From: Blastocladiella britannica
Lineage: Eukaryota; Blastocladiomycota; Blastocladiomycetes; Blastocladiales; Blastocladiaceae
Direction of reading: 5' to 3'
Length of the DNA stretch: 24,318 bases
Assembly (NCBI GenBank): GCA_025349905.2
Contig: MU624780.1
Span: forward strand, 1 to 24,318
A program made the position numbers and the translations under genes. How positions within the stretch are numbered: the stretch's first letter is position 1; each line of letters begins with the position of its first letter. Shown here in pieces: positions 1 to 11,644 of this stretch. The notes below the pieces were generated by a model. The model saw only the letters and a program-made list of their open reading frames with translations. It was not told where the DNA came from and made no database searches.

Positions 1-205
1 GAGAATGCTCGTGGAATTCCAGCAAGAAAAGGCAACGAGAAAAACAGCTTGGTTTGGTGCAGCAAAAACAAGGACTGAAGAATTCCATTGGCGATAAAAC
101 GCACGTTTTTTTTCTACGTCACTTCCATCACTGAATTCCAACACCTGAACGCTGTTCAGTGCGCAGCCGTGTAAAGCCAAAAAAAAAAAAAAGCGGGGTT
201 AACTA
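1..205. other. Non-coding 3' flank of 5-oxoprolinase
   Basis: No supportable gene is seen. On the minus strand this is the region just downstream of the 5-oxoprolinase stop and should hold its 3' UTR. A 13-nt A run (T run on the sense strand) lies at 180-192. The octamer GAATTCCA occurs three times (from about 15, 80 and 133). A small hairpin, CTGAAC-GCT-GTTCAG, lies at 145-159. No function can be assigned. Confidence 0.5.
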
Positions 206-3200
206 TTACGCACTGTACTGATCCAAGAACCGCTGCAACGAGCTCCCACTCTCGCGATACGGCACCGCGACCTCAACTTCACGATCATCAATAACAGCGC
301 CCGCGGTGGCACGGCCATACCCGCCGCCGCCCGGCGTGTGAATGACCACGCGGTCTCCCACACTGACCCACACCGCGTTCTTGCCGCCCAAGTTCATGGT
401 CCGGTACTCGCCGCCGCTGGCGGCACTGCTGCGCTTGAGCAGCAAGTTGAGTCCCGGAGCGCCAGGACTCCCGCCAGCCATGCCGTAAGGGCGCAGCGTG
501 CGGCGCTCGGACATGATCGAGACTTCCATGGGTACCAGAAACTCCATGTCACGCACCACGCCGTCGCCGCCGCGGTACTGGCCGGCGCCGCCCGAGTCAC
601 TGCGCAGAGAGAATTGGTGCAGGATCACTGGGTACCGGCGCTCGAGGATTTCGGGGTCGGTGATGCGGGTGTTGGTCTATTATTTTTCATTTCAGTATGA
701 ATAAATTGAAAAAAAAAAATTTCATGGTGATGAATTATGCGTACCATGTGCGTGTGCACGCCCGAGCGGCCGTGCCATGACGGTCCGGCGCCGGCGCCTC
801 CGGCAATCTAGTAGTGTATGGGTTAATATACGGTACCAAATGGAAATGATGGGAATAACGAACCGTTTCGTAGTATCCCCAGCCATCGTCCGCCTCGGGA
901 CTCGACGGGGATACACCAAACGTAAAGTTGTTCATGTCGCCCTGCGATGCCGCGCAGAACTGGAACGCTTTAAGAATCACGTCCACCAGCCGCTGCGACG
1001 TGAGCACGTTGCCACCAACTACCGCCGCATCCTCGGACGGAGCCAGCAGCGAACCGGGCGGGATGCAAATGTCGATCGGGTTCAAGCTTACATAAAAAAA
1101 ATTAAAGGTTTGCGTCAATGAGAAAAATCTAAAAGGCAAAAAAAAAAAAAAAAAAAAAACATACCATCCGTGGTTCAGCGGAATATCCGACGCCAGCATC
1201 GACCGCAGACAGTAAATCGTAGCCGAGTGCGAGACCGACTGCGGCGCGTTAAAGTTGCCAAACACTTCGGGCCCCGTTCCCGAGAAATCAAACTTGGCCG
1301 ACCCTTTGGCCACGTCAATGTCGACCGTGAGCTCGATTGGCGACCCGTCGTCCATGGCGTCAATGGCGTGCAGCCGCGTGGTCCCGAGCCGCGTGACCGT
1401 GGCACGAAGCAAGTCCCGCACCGCCGCATCGGCTGCCTGGCGGATGTACTCCATGTACGCGTGGACGGTCGCCAGCCCGCACTCGTTGATCATCCCCAGA
1501 CACAGAGCGATGCCGCGCTGGTTGGCCGCAATTTGCGCCCGCAGATCCGACAAGTTGTCACGGAGATTGCGCGTGCCTGTGCACCCGGGGTGCTGCGCCG
1601 GCGCATTGAGGAGATCGGTGATGCCCTTTTCCTGGAACACTCCACGCTCAACGATTTTGAAACCTCGAATGGCAGCACCCTGTCCACAATTGTGAGTCAA
1701 AGCCGAAGAAAAATATAGAGACGACATAGTACGTACCTCCTGCCACAAGAACTTGGAGTGTGGAGGCATGGACCCAGGCGAAATCCCGCCGATATCAGCG
1801 TGGTGACCGCGCGATGCCACAAAGAGAATCACATTACCGTCCAAAAACACCGGCGTGATCACGGTAATGTCCGGCAAGTGCGACCCGCCGAATTGCGGGT
1901 GGTTGGTCACCAGCACGTCGCCCTCGTGCAGCTCCGGGTGCAGCTTGATCTGATGTTTGACGGCCTCTTGCATCGCGCCCATGTGCACGGGGAGGTGCGG
2001 CGCGTTGCTGACCAGGTGGCCTGAGGGCGAGAACAAGGCTGTTGTACATATTTTGAGCCATCAACATTCGTTGAAATGTAAAAATGAAAAACGACGAACC
2101 GCAAGAGAAATCGAGGCGCTCCTTGATATTCGTGCTCACGGCCGTCTTTTGCAGCGTGTACCCCATTTGCTCCGCAATGTGCATGAACCGGTGCCCAAAG
2201 AGCGACAGCTGGATCGGGTCGCACGAAATATCCTCAACCGCGGCCGCTGTCTGGGTGGCAGCAGCACCCTTGTCGTCACCGACATCCACATTCACCACCA
2301 GCGTTGATCGGGTCACGACCGCCTCGGACCCAGGAGGGAGCACCAGCGTGGTGTTGGTGTCGAGCACGAGCGCGGGGCCGCGCACCACGTGGCCGGGCAG
2401 CAGCCGAGCACTGTTGTCGGCGTGCATGACGTACACGGGCACATCGATGCGTCCCGTGCGCTCAAAGTAGCTGGACTGGGTCAAGGTCGACGACGACACC
2501 GGCGCCGGCGTGCGCACCAGGGTCGCCAGCTCGGCCTCGAGATCGTCGCCCGTGAGAATGCCAGCGGCGCCGTGCTGCCGCGACCGCGCCGACGCACGCA
2601 CGCGCAGATCGTCCACCACCAACGCGCGATCGAGCTTGAACCCAAACTCGCGCACATAGTCGGCCTCGAACGCACGCACTACCTGCGCGACAACCTCTTC
2701 GTGCTCTTCTCCTGCTGCGGTTGCTGTCGCAACAGGCGGCACGCGGACCATCAGGTTGGTGTCGGTGCCCTCGTACCGCAAATTGCAGTACTCTTCCACC
2801 TCCACATCAGCACCACCATTAGAAGCAGAGTACCCGCGCGATTGAAAGTACGCGTGCGCCTCGGCCGTCATGGCCGCCAGCTTGGCTCGCAGAACAGGTG
2901 CGGCGGCAGCAGTAAACGGAATGGCGCATGGGCCCGTCACCTCATGCACCATGGACGCAAGCGAGAGTCCATACGCTGACAGGATCGCCGCGTGCCGGTG
3001 CACAAAGACGCGGTGGATGCCCAAGTTGCGCGCAAGCTCGACCGCGTGCTGGGCCGCGGCGCCGCCAAAGCATGCAAGCGTGTGCTTGGTCACGTCGTAC
3101 CCCTTTGCCTGTATCTTTTTGCTGAGCATTCACCCAATGCAAAAAAAAAAAAGAAAACATAAGCGTACCTGAGTTACTGCAAGCACCTTTTGTCCCATGG

Positions 3201-4811
3201 CATGGTTGGCGACGCGAATAAACCCGTACGCGACCTCGTCGACCGACATATTGGTGCCCTGCGTGGCATTGATCTCCTGGGTAATGGCCGCAAATGCACG
3301 CGTCGAACCCTCCACATTCACCGCCTCGCGTTCGCTCGGGCCGAAAATGTGCGGAAAATGGGCGACCGAAATGCGGCCCAGGACCAAGTTTGCGTCGGTG
3401 ATGGCAAGGACGCCGCCTGGCTTGCGATAGCACACTGGCCCTGGCTCGGATCCGGCCGACTCGGGTCCTACCACAAACATGCCGTTGCGGAAGAACAGAC
3501 GGGACGAGCCGCCCGCGGCCACCGTGTTGATATCTTACTAAATGTGTGAGTTCTTTTTTGAAAACGATATGAAATGGACTGCCATACCAAGTTGCGGTGA
3601 TGTGATGGTGACACCGGCGGTGGTCGTTTCAAAGACGTGGTCAAACGAGCCGGCGTAACGCGACACATCGGTCGAAGTCCCGCCCATGTCAAAGCCCAGG
3701 GCGGGGATACCCTTGTTCTTGCTGTACGACGTGAGCGCGTATCCCACAACCCCACCCGCGGGACCTGTTATGTTTTAATGGAATCAGTCAATGGAATCTC
3801 CTCAATGGGAAAATGAGGTAGGGGTACCAGACAAGATCGCAGCGTATCCGCGGAAATCGTTGACGGGCGTGAGTCCACCGTCCGAGCGCATAAACTCGAC
3901 TTCGACGCCGTCCAGCGACGCAAACCCGCGCAAGAAACTGGCCACGTACTGCTGGATCTTGGGCGTCAGGTACGCGTCGGTCACGGCGGTCATCCCGCGG
4001 GCCACCACTTTCACGCGCGGCATGATCTCTGCCGACGCCGTCACATTGGTGAATCCGATCCGGCGTGCGGCATCGGCAATCGCACGCTCGTGCGTCGGGT
4101 ACATGTACGAGTGCAGCAAGCAGATCGCGACTGAGCGAATGCCCGTCGCGTACAGGTCGGTGAGCGAGCGCTCGACGGCGGGCAAGTCCAGTGGGCGCAA
4201 TACGCGCAGGGGCTCGCCCGTGACGCCGAGCACGATGGTATCTCCATCCTTTGTGGTAACAGTCACGTCATCAGGAGCAGGAGAGGCCGCTGTGCGGATC
4301 GAGTAGCTGGCAGGGGTAATGCGCTCGTCCACCTCCACCACGGCATCGTACAGCACCTCGGGGCACAGCACCTTCAAGTCAAAGATATTGGGCCGCGACT
4401 GGTTGGCAATGTGCAGCAGGTCCTTGAATCCGCGGTTGATGACCAATGCGCACGGCTCGCCGTTGCCTGTAATTGAATCGTTGAGTATTACTCATTTTGG
4501 GTATAAAAGTAATTGAGAAACATACGCTCCAGGAGCGCATTGGTAGCCACGGTGGTGCCGAGGCGGATCGACGCCAGCCGGGAAGTGTTGAGCGGCACAC
4601 CGCGCGGGTGCGGCTCGCCGGTAAAGTGCTCGAGCACGCGGCGAATGCCCTCGACGTTCGCGTCGGCATAGTTCTTGGTGTCGACCGACAGCAGCTTGAA
4701 GACTTTAGTCGCGGGCTCGCCCCGGCCGTCGGTTGCATCCATGGACGCAAACACGTCGGTAAAAGTGCCGCCGCGGTCAATGGCGACGCGGATGTTACGG
4801 TGGTGGGCCAT
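206..4811 (-). CDS. OXP1: 5-oxoprolinase (ATP-dependent), 10 exons
   Basis: Hydrolyses 5-oxo-L-proline to L-glutamate with ATP in the gamma-glutamyl (glutathione) cycle; cytosolic family. Exons on the minus strand: 4811-4526, 4466-3828, 3764-3588, 3533-3169, 3108-2100, 2038-1737, 1679-1165, 1086-864, 807-745 and 676-206. They join in phase to 1349 aa, close to the usual roughly 1,280-1,300. The hydantoinase A N-terminal part shows DRGGTFTDV at residues 12-20. HyuA shows [11 protein letters not shown] at 332-342 and [12 protein letters not shown] at 500-511. The hydantoinase B half shows [13 protein letters not shown] at 836-848, GHHADIGG at 903-910 and a Gly-rich HTPGGGGYG near the C-terminus. 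The start is the only Met ahead of the ATP-binding DRGG motif. The nine introns are 54-78 nt. Two use GTTCGT donors, and the 78-nt intron 7 has a long T run right after its donor. It diverges from the acetyl-CoA transporter gene. Family assignment is secure; exact exon ends rest on phase and motif continuity. Confidence 0.95.
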
Positions 4812-5147
4812 TCTTATTTTCTGTGCTTTGGGGAGCTTTGGTCCATTGCAAAGAGGAGTTTTGGCCGCGGCAAACCGGGGACGTCATGGGTGAATGGAGC
4901 CAGCCGGATTCTGGTGGGGCTGTCCGCATTCGCAATTTTTGGCCAAAGGCAGCTCTTTCCTTTCCTCTTCACAAGGCCGATCCGCAATGAGCAAGTGCTG
5001 TCAGCTCCCGTACCCTCGCTCCCAGACCCCGGTCCTCGTAGTATAGTCGGTCGGTCGGGTGAACTGAGATTAACCGATACACTTCAATGCAAACGCGCGC
5101 CACGCGACGACGCGCTCTTTCGAACTCAGTCAGCCTAACCACATAAA
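4812..5147. promoter_or_regulatory. Divergent promoter region, 5-oxoprolinase / acetyl-CoA transporter
   Basis: These 336 bp separate two divergent start codons, so they must hold both promoters and 5' leaders. Visible elements are an ACGTCA half-CRE at 4881-4886, a perfect palindrome TTTGGCCAAA at 4938-4947, and short GGTC iterations near 5045-5058. No clear TATA box is seen for either gene. I see no coding potential. Regulatory roles are inferred from position only. Confidence 0.55.
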
Positions 5148-7271
5148 ATGGCAAGATCCAATTCGCCCTCGGCCACCAAACCCAAGCGCGGTGGAGCTCG
5201 TCAGCGCACGCGCACTCCGGCCATTGAGCAAGGGCCCGACTCGGAGGTGCGCTTGTCCTCCTCTGATGACCAAGGTGCCACCCGCCGTGCGCGCAGTAAA
5301 AGTATCGATAAGTTTGCCGTCTCCACCGCGGATGCGCTCTACTTTGGAGTGATCCCAAAGAATGACGCGAGCAACATTGTGCTCTTGATTCTGCTCTGTA
5401 CGTCCTTACATTTTCCATTATATTGGTGTGAATTGACTGACACGTGCCACTATTCCAGATATGCTACAAGGCGTCCCCATTGGCCTCGCGTTTGGCACGT
5501 TGCCGTTCTTGCTCAAGCAAAAACTGTCCTTTTCGGTACACGCATGCATGCATTCCTTGGATCATTATAACTTAGACTGATGCGCTTGCACGTGCAGGAC
5601 ATGGCCGTGTTTTCGCTCGCGGGCTACCCGTACTCGCTCAAGCTCCTGTGGTCGCCGATCGTGGATAGCGTGTTTTTCAAATCGATTGGCCGTCGCAAGT
5701 CGTGGATCGTACCGATTCAGCTGGTCACGGGCGTGTTATTTTACTACCTGAGCGGTACCGTGGATGACTTGTTTACTTCGGTATGTTTCTATTGGTTTTT
5801 GTACGTGATTCAAGCTCTCACCATCCCTCATTTTTGTACTTGCAGGAAACCGTGAATGTCTATGTGATCACTGCTACGTGGTTTGGAGTGATTTTCCTGT
5901 GTGCGACTCAAGGTACGATCTATTTTACCCTTGGATCCAGACAAATACTGAACCACCGCCCTTGATATAGATATTGCCGTCGACGGCTGGGCACTCACGC
6001 TCCTGTCGCGCGAAAACATGCAGTTTGCATCCACCTGCCAAACGGTCGGCATCAACGTCGGTTATTTTGCCTCATTTACCATCTTTTTGGCCTTTAACTC
6101 GGCTGAATTCTGGTGCTTTTGTTCTTTCTTCTTTCTTTGTATGCCAGACTGCTAAAACCTTTTAACCATACAGCAACAAATACATTCGCTCGACACCGGC
6201 CGACCTGGGAATGCTGCAGCTCGGCCCGTACCTCTGGTTCTGGGCCATGGTGTACATTGGGCTCACTGCCTATGTTGCGATCTTTAAATCGGAGGGCGTC
6301 GATCCCGAAGAAGAGGACGTGACGGTCAAGGAGACGTACCTGACCATTTACCAGATCATGAAGCTGCCGCGTATGTTTTCATTCTTAATTTGGATGCTCA
6401 TTCACTGACATGACGTTACAACAACAACAACAAAAGACATGCTCAAGTTTATGGGAATCCTGCTGATCGCCAAACTCGCTTTTATTCTGAACGAATCCGT
6501 CACGGGCCTGAAACTGCTGGAAATGGGCGTCCAAAAGGAAGACCTGGCGTTGGCGGTGCTGGTGGACTTCCCGTTCCAAATTCTGTTTGGGTACTGGGCG
6601 GCCAAGTGGAGCGCGGGCCACCGCCCACTCAAGCCGTGGCTGTACGCGTACGTGGGGCGGCTGGCATTTGCGCTGATTGGCATGATGGTGGTCGCTGGGT
6701 TCCCCAAGGACGGACATGTCACTGGCGTGTACTTGTCGGTGGTGATTGTGACCACAGTGCTGAGCTCATTTACTAGGTATGTTTACGAACTCGTTTTCTC
6801 GAGAGTGTGAGTGGTGCTGACATCTCTTTTGATAGTACCGTCATGTTTGTCTCGATGGGCGCCTTCTTTTCGAATGTGGCCGATCCGATTATTGGTGGCA
6901 CGGTACGTTGATTTTATGTTTCATTCCAAAGATCGCCACTCAACATATGCAACATTTAGTACATGACCCTGCTCAATACGATCTCGAACCTGGGCGGCAC
7001 CTGGCCCAAGTTCTTTATTCTCGAGTCGGTCGACTGGTTCACGGCCGCGACTTGTGCCGAGACCGGCGCCGACTGCATCACCGAGGCCGCGCGCAACGCC
7101 TGCACCAAGGCCGGCGGCACTTGCAACGTGGAGCGCGACGGATACTACCTGGTGGGCACCGTATCGTTCCTGGTTGGGATCGTGATCTTGGTGCAGATTG
7201 TGCGGCCGCAAGTGCGCGCGCTGGAACGGTTGCCGCTGGCCATGTGGAAGGTAAAGCAGACCAAGGATTAA
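5148..7271 (+). CDS. Acetyl-CoA transporter (SLC33A1/AT-1 family), 9 exons
   Basis: A major-facilitator-type membrane carrier; the family imports acetyl-CoA into the ER/Golgi lumen. Exons: 5148-5397, 5459-5535, 5598-5780, 5846-5912, 5971-6112, 6174-6370, 6437-6776, 6836-6902 and 6960-7271. They join in phase to 544 aa, similar to human AT-1 (about 549). A basic, disordered cytosolic N-terminus of about 65 residues precedes the first membrane span. Family hallmarks rebuilt across splice sites include YMLQGVPIGLAFGTLPFLL, SLKLLWSPIVDS, ATQDIAVDGWALTLL, FCNKYIRS and NLGGTWPKFF. About a dozen hydrophobic segments are present. Introns are 57-66 nt. Intron 6 ends in a (CAA)n run instead of a pyrimidine tract. 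The stop lies 13 bp from the stop of the opposing TmcB-like gene, so the 3' UTRs must overlap. Direct substrate evidence is absent; the call is by family. Confidence 0.93.
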
Positions 7272-7284
7272 CTCACAATATATT

Positions 7285-10200
7285 CTATCTCGACATAAAG
7301 CTGGCCGTCTTTTCCTCCATGTCCGTCGCCTTTTCTTCAATGTCCAACGGCTCGACACCTGCAATGTAGTCTTGCATGCGCGACCGGAAATCGGTCGACT
7401 TGGCCCCATGGGACGTCCCGTCCTTGGCAATGTCGCCCGTGCCATCCTCGAGCGACGACGACGATTTCGGCGAGCCTAGCGAGTTCTTGGACGATGTCGG
7501 CGGCTCGAACTCGTCGTCGGATCTCACAGCTGGTTGTTCTCGCGCGCCGCCGCTACCGTCGCCGGCCAGTGCCTGTGCACTGCCCTTGAACCCCGCCGGT
7601 TGGCCGCTGGTACCGCCCTTTTTGACGGGAGGCGGCTCCACGACGGGGACGTCCACTTGAATCAGCAGTTGTGGCGGTGGGATCCGTCCCGAGTCCACCA
7701 TGTCGCCTCGTTCGGCGTCGGCCAAGACCCCCGTGCGGAGGTACGAGCGAATGATAGGAATGGCGTTCTGCGCCTCCTCGGGGATCTGGAACAAGATACT
7801 TCGTGTGCGCTTGATGCGGTCCTCCACCGCGTTAAACTGCTGTCGAAGGGTGACATACATGGCCCCGAACGCCAGGAACGCGCACAGCAAGAGCCACACC
7901 GACGCGTGGTTGAGGGCCTGGATCGTGTCCTCGTGCGCGAGCGTGAACAGGTTGCGCACCGCCGTGTTTTGCTGCGAAAGCGGGCCGGCCAGGTCCACCA
8001 GCCGAGCCATTTCGGCCAGCGTCGTGTCGGGAACATGCTTGGCGGCAAGCGACGCCTGGACCAGCTCGTGGATGTAGGCGATGTTTTGGTCGAACGAGTA
8101 GCACTCTGGGTTCGATAGGTCAGCGCAGAACGGGGTGAAGGTGGCGGCATCGGCGGCGGGGAACACGCCAAAAGTGCGCTCGATCCCGAGCGTGTCGTTG
8201 CCGTACAGCGTCGACGCATGAAGGGATACTACTAGATCCACCATGCCCTTCACCGAGGTCTGCCAGTAGTCGACCTTGTTGCCAATGGTCAACCCGTCAC
8301 GGAACGTCGTTGGCGCCGTCTGCGCGAGCTGCACCAGCTCTCGCATGCCCAAGTACGTCCACACTGCCCCAGTGAACCGAATTCCCGGCCAGTTCAAGAG
8401 CACCGCGCGGTTCGAGTAGTACTGGAACGGGAGCACCGTGGACAACGCCATCGCGCCCACAAACGCCACCGAGACCAGCGAGCTGCCCAGCAATGCTTTG
8501 AACAGCTGGGTCGCCAGCGGAGTCGACTTGGCCCCCTTGGCCTGCACCGCGACGCTTCCTCGCGTAGCATTCTCCTGACCGTCGCCATCAGATGCCGCAT
8601 CCGTCAAACTGTCCAGCTTGGACTTCATTTCGCTGGCGAGCGTGCTTGCCACGCTGGATGGGATCAGCGCAAACAACCTGGTGGCGCTATCGAGCTCGCG
8701 CCTGAGCGTGAACCATTTGGGAAGCACCGTGCCAATCAGAGCAAAGAGCGGGAGACACCCGAGAACAATGGCGGTGGTGGCCATGGTCCAGAACGTGTTG
8801 GACAGGAACCCCGAATACGCCGTCTGGTACACCGAAACGAGCCGGAGCAAGAAATGGAAGTGCGAGTCCGTCAGCCCGTTGGCCACGATCCACGATATCG
8901 AGTGTCGTGTGGCCGTCAACGTGCTGGTGACTGCCGTGCCTGCATCGAACGCATTGAGGTATTGCAGCTGGAAGGTCTCCATTGGGTTCAAGAACACGTC
9001 CAGTTTGTTGAGCTCCCGGTCTGGTTGTGCCAGCCATGCCCTTTTTCATATTTTTTTTCGTTTTGCGGTCAGCACCTCAACAGAATACAAAATGCTAGGG
9101 ATAAAAAATACCAGTGCGAAAGGATATCCGGAGTGGACTGCGATCCAGTCAAGAAAAACGAAACCTTGAGCTGGTCGTACAGCGTGCTCGCCGACGTCTG
9201 CAATATCTTTTGCTGCGCCACCAATGCCGCCTGCGTCGCGCTGTTGAGAAGGAGGATCTGCAGCGTGCGGGTTTGCTTGATGACGTCCAGCGACGCTCGT
9301 CGCATGAGCCCCGCCTGGTACATGAGGTTCCGGATCGCGGCCTCGGTGGCTCCAAAATGGCTGTTCATGACCATCAGCGCCACCACCGCCAGAAACATGA
9401 GCACGATCGCGACCCGTGCGCTCGTTCGTAGGGCTATGATGGTAGTGAGCGATTCGGCGTCTCGCGACTGCTCGGTTGCGCCAGAGTCAAAGATGGACTC
9501 GGCGCCGCCGACCTTGAACACGTCCGACGAGCGGCCCGTCACGCTGGACTGGTGGCCGCTGCGCTCCGATTTCCCATCGTCCACGGTCTTTTCTTGCGGG
9601 CCGTCGCCGGCCCCGCCGCCCAAACGCATGGCCAGATCGAGGATCTCGTCGCCCAGCGCTTCATTGCAGAGAACGTCGAATGCAAACGACGCGTACAGCT
9701 TGAGAATCGGGACCGATGACGGAAACCGTCGGACGAGCGTGCGGAGAAACCGCAACGCTTCCGCTTGGTGTTCCTGCAGGCGGTCGGCAATGCACCCGAG
9801 CGCGTCGGGCGATGCACCTGCCTTGCAGGCCGACCAGAACGTGTTGGACAGCTCGAGAGCCAGCACGTAGTTCTTTTGCGCTTCCGTCATGTTATAATGC
9901 TACTCCCATTGTGCGTTAGCAGGTGCCCTCAAAACAAACAAAACAAAAAACAAAAAAAAAACAAAAAAAAAAAAGTGGAAACGTACGTATGAAATGATCG
10001 ACAAGACGGGCATGCGGCGGAACTCTTTTCCTTGCTGCCGGAACGCGATAATCTCGTGCGACTTGAGCAGCGCATAGTACCCGTACCGCGTATCCAGCTT
10101 ACACTTTGTTCGTGTCACGGCGCGGCGAATGTGGGTGGTCAGCAACGCCTTTTGCTGCGCCGAGGTGTCCCCCGTGGCGGCCAGTTTGGCCAGGTACCGA

Positions 10201-11390
10201 TACATGACCTCGTCCGACTCAGGGAACCGTTTAGCGCCGCGAGCGGCAATGTCGTTAAAGTACGGAATCAGCGGCGCCAGGGACTCTTGATTGCGGAGTG
10301 CCACGGAGAACAGCGCGTCAACGAGCATCATGACCTCGCTCGCGTACCGTACTTTTTTCGCCACTTCTCCCGCGGGGTTCTTGAGGGCCGCGTCCAGGAG
10401 ACCGGGACTGAGGCGGCACTTTGCTGACTTGCAAAAAGCGGTCTTTAAAGCCATGTCCCACTCAAAGTAAATAAGGTTCAGGCCGGGAGCAAGTCGGCCG
10501 AGACGAATGGCGAACCCGGCGCCGGCCAGCACGGCGGCAATAGCCATCACAACCAGCGTGCCAACAAACACGCTTGCCACGTCGTTTTCATCGAGGTCCA
10601 TGGACTCTTTGATGACCAAGATGACGGACCCGGCGGCAAGCGCTGCTTGCTGACCGGTCCACACAATATTGGCCAGCGGGCTGAAAAACACGCCGCGAAA
10701 CACTCCCACCCCGAGCATCCAGGTGTTGCAAATGAACAGGATCCATGGAAAAATGTCGGTCGACACGGCACCGTAGCTGACGGACAGAACAAACTTGAGT
10801 ATCAGCATGTTGACGGTGGTGCGGCTCGACATGCGACTGGCCCAAGTGATTTTGCGCGGGTCCGCGTGGCTAGCGTACGCGGTCATGAACGCCGGGAGAA
10901 CCAGTCCGACGCCGTAGCAGATCAGCAGCGTGAACATAAATCCCAGAGTTCCCTGACCGTACATGAGGAAATTGGAAGCGTAGTGGACGGCCGACTCGAT
11001 CAGTGGGAGAAACAAGAAATTGGATAGCACGCCAATCAGGATCCGTGCCAGCTGTAATGCCCGGAACGACGAGATCCCGCCCTGGCGCCAGATCTGCCAT
11101 CCTATCACGAGCAGTGCGAGATCCATGACAATCACGCTGGCGCAGAGCGTGTAGTTGAGCCAGTCGGTGTTTGCGAAATTGAGCAGCGTGATGGACAAGA
11201 TGGACTGGAATGTCGGGATCGCCGAGTCGGCAGGGCCCCATGTGTAGTTTTGCGAAAAAATGAACGCCGAGATCTGAAAGAACTCGATCAGGTTGCCGAC
11301 GGTCTCCAGGAGCTCGAGGAGACGGTTCTCGGCGGTGATGGAGAACGCAAATTCAAAGTAGAGGGCACGCAGTCGCGCAATGAGCTTCAT
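7285..11390 (-). CDS. TmcB/TmcC-like multi-pass membrane protein with TPR-like segment, 3 exons
   Basis: Resembles the Tiny macrocysts B/C family known from Dictyostelium and zoosporic fungi, whose biochemical role is poorly defined. Exons on the minus strand: 11390-9987, 9899-9112 and 9040-7285, joining in phase to 1315 aa. Residues 1 to about 330 carry many hydrophobic helices. A soluble helical region follows. The TPR-like block starts near residue 469 with YNMTEAQKNYVLALELSNTF, then LVRRFPSSVPILKLYASF, the typical TmcB/C signature. The C-terminal half has further spans near 651-672, 812-838, 915-937 and 1106-1125, and the family-like segment SISWIVANGL. The last roughly 150 residues are Ser/Pro/Gly-rich and look disordered. 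Introns are 87 and 71 nt; the first is almost pure T/G downstream of its donor. It is divergent from the ankyrin-like gene and convergent with the transporter. No PAS or cyclase domain was recognised. A sensory or signalling role is speculation. Confidence 0.8.
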
Positions 11391-11644
11391 TATATTTTTG
11401 TCGTATTTGTCGTCTTTTATTGAATCCGGCTGTTCACCATCAAGGAGAGAGGATATACTCGAGCTCGGGATGATTATTGCTTTCCCAAAAGGTGGGAAAC
11501 ATGTTGGGCGATATCAGGGATCCGATAATTCGCCAAACTCCCATTTCCCATCATGCCGCCATGGTTGCTCCGCCCCGCCCCGGATATGCGATGCGTGGAA
11601 TCACCAGGTGTTATGTCTTTCAACTCAAATCAAACTGAACCAAA
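11391..11644. promoter_or_regulatory. Divergent promoter region, TmcB-like / ankyrin-like genes
   Basis: These 254 bp lie between two divergent starts. They contain an inverted repeat TTTCCC-N7-GGGAAA (11481-11486 and 11494-11499), a second TTTCCC nearby, and a CCGCCCCGCCCCGG GC-box-like stretch near 11571-11584. No gene is seen. The regulatory assignment is by position. Confidence 0.5.
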
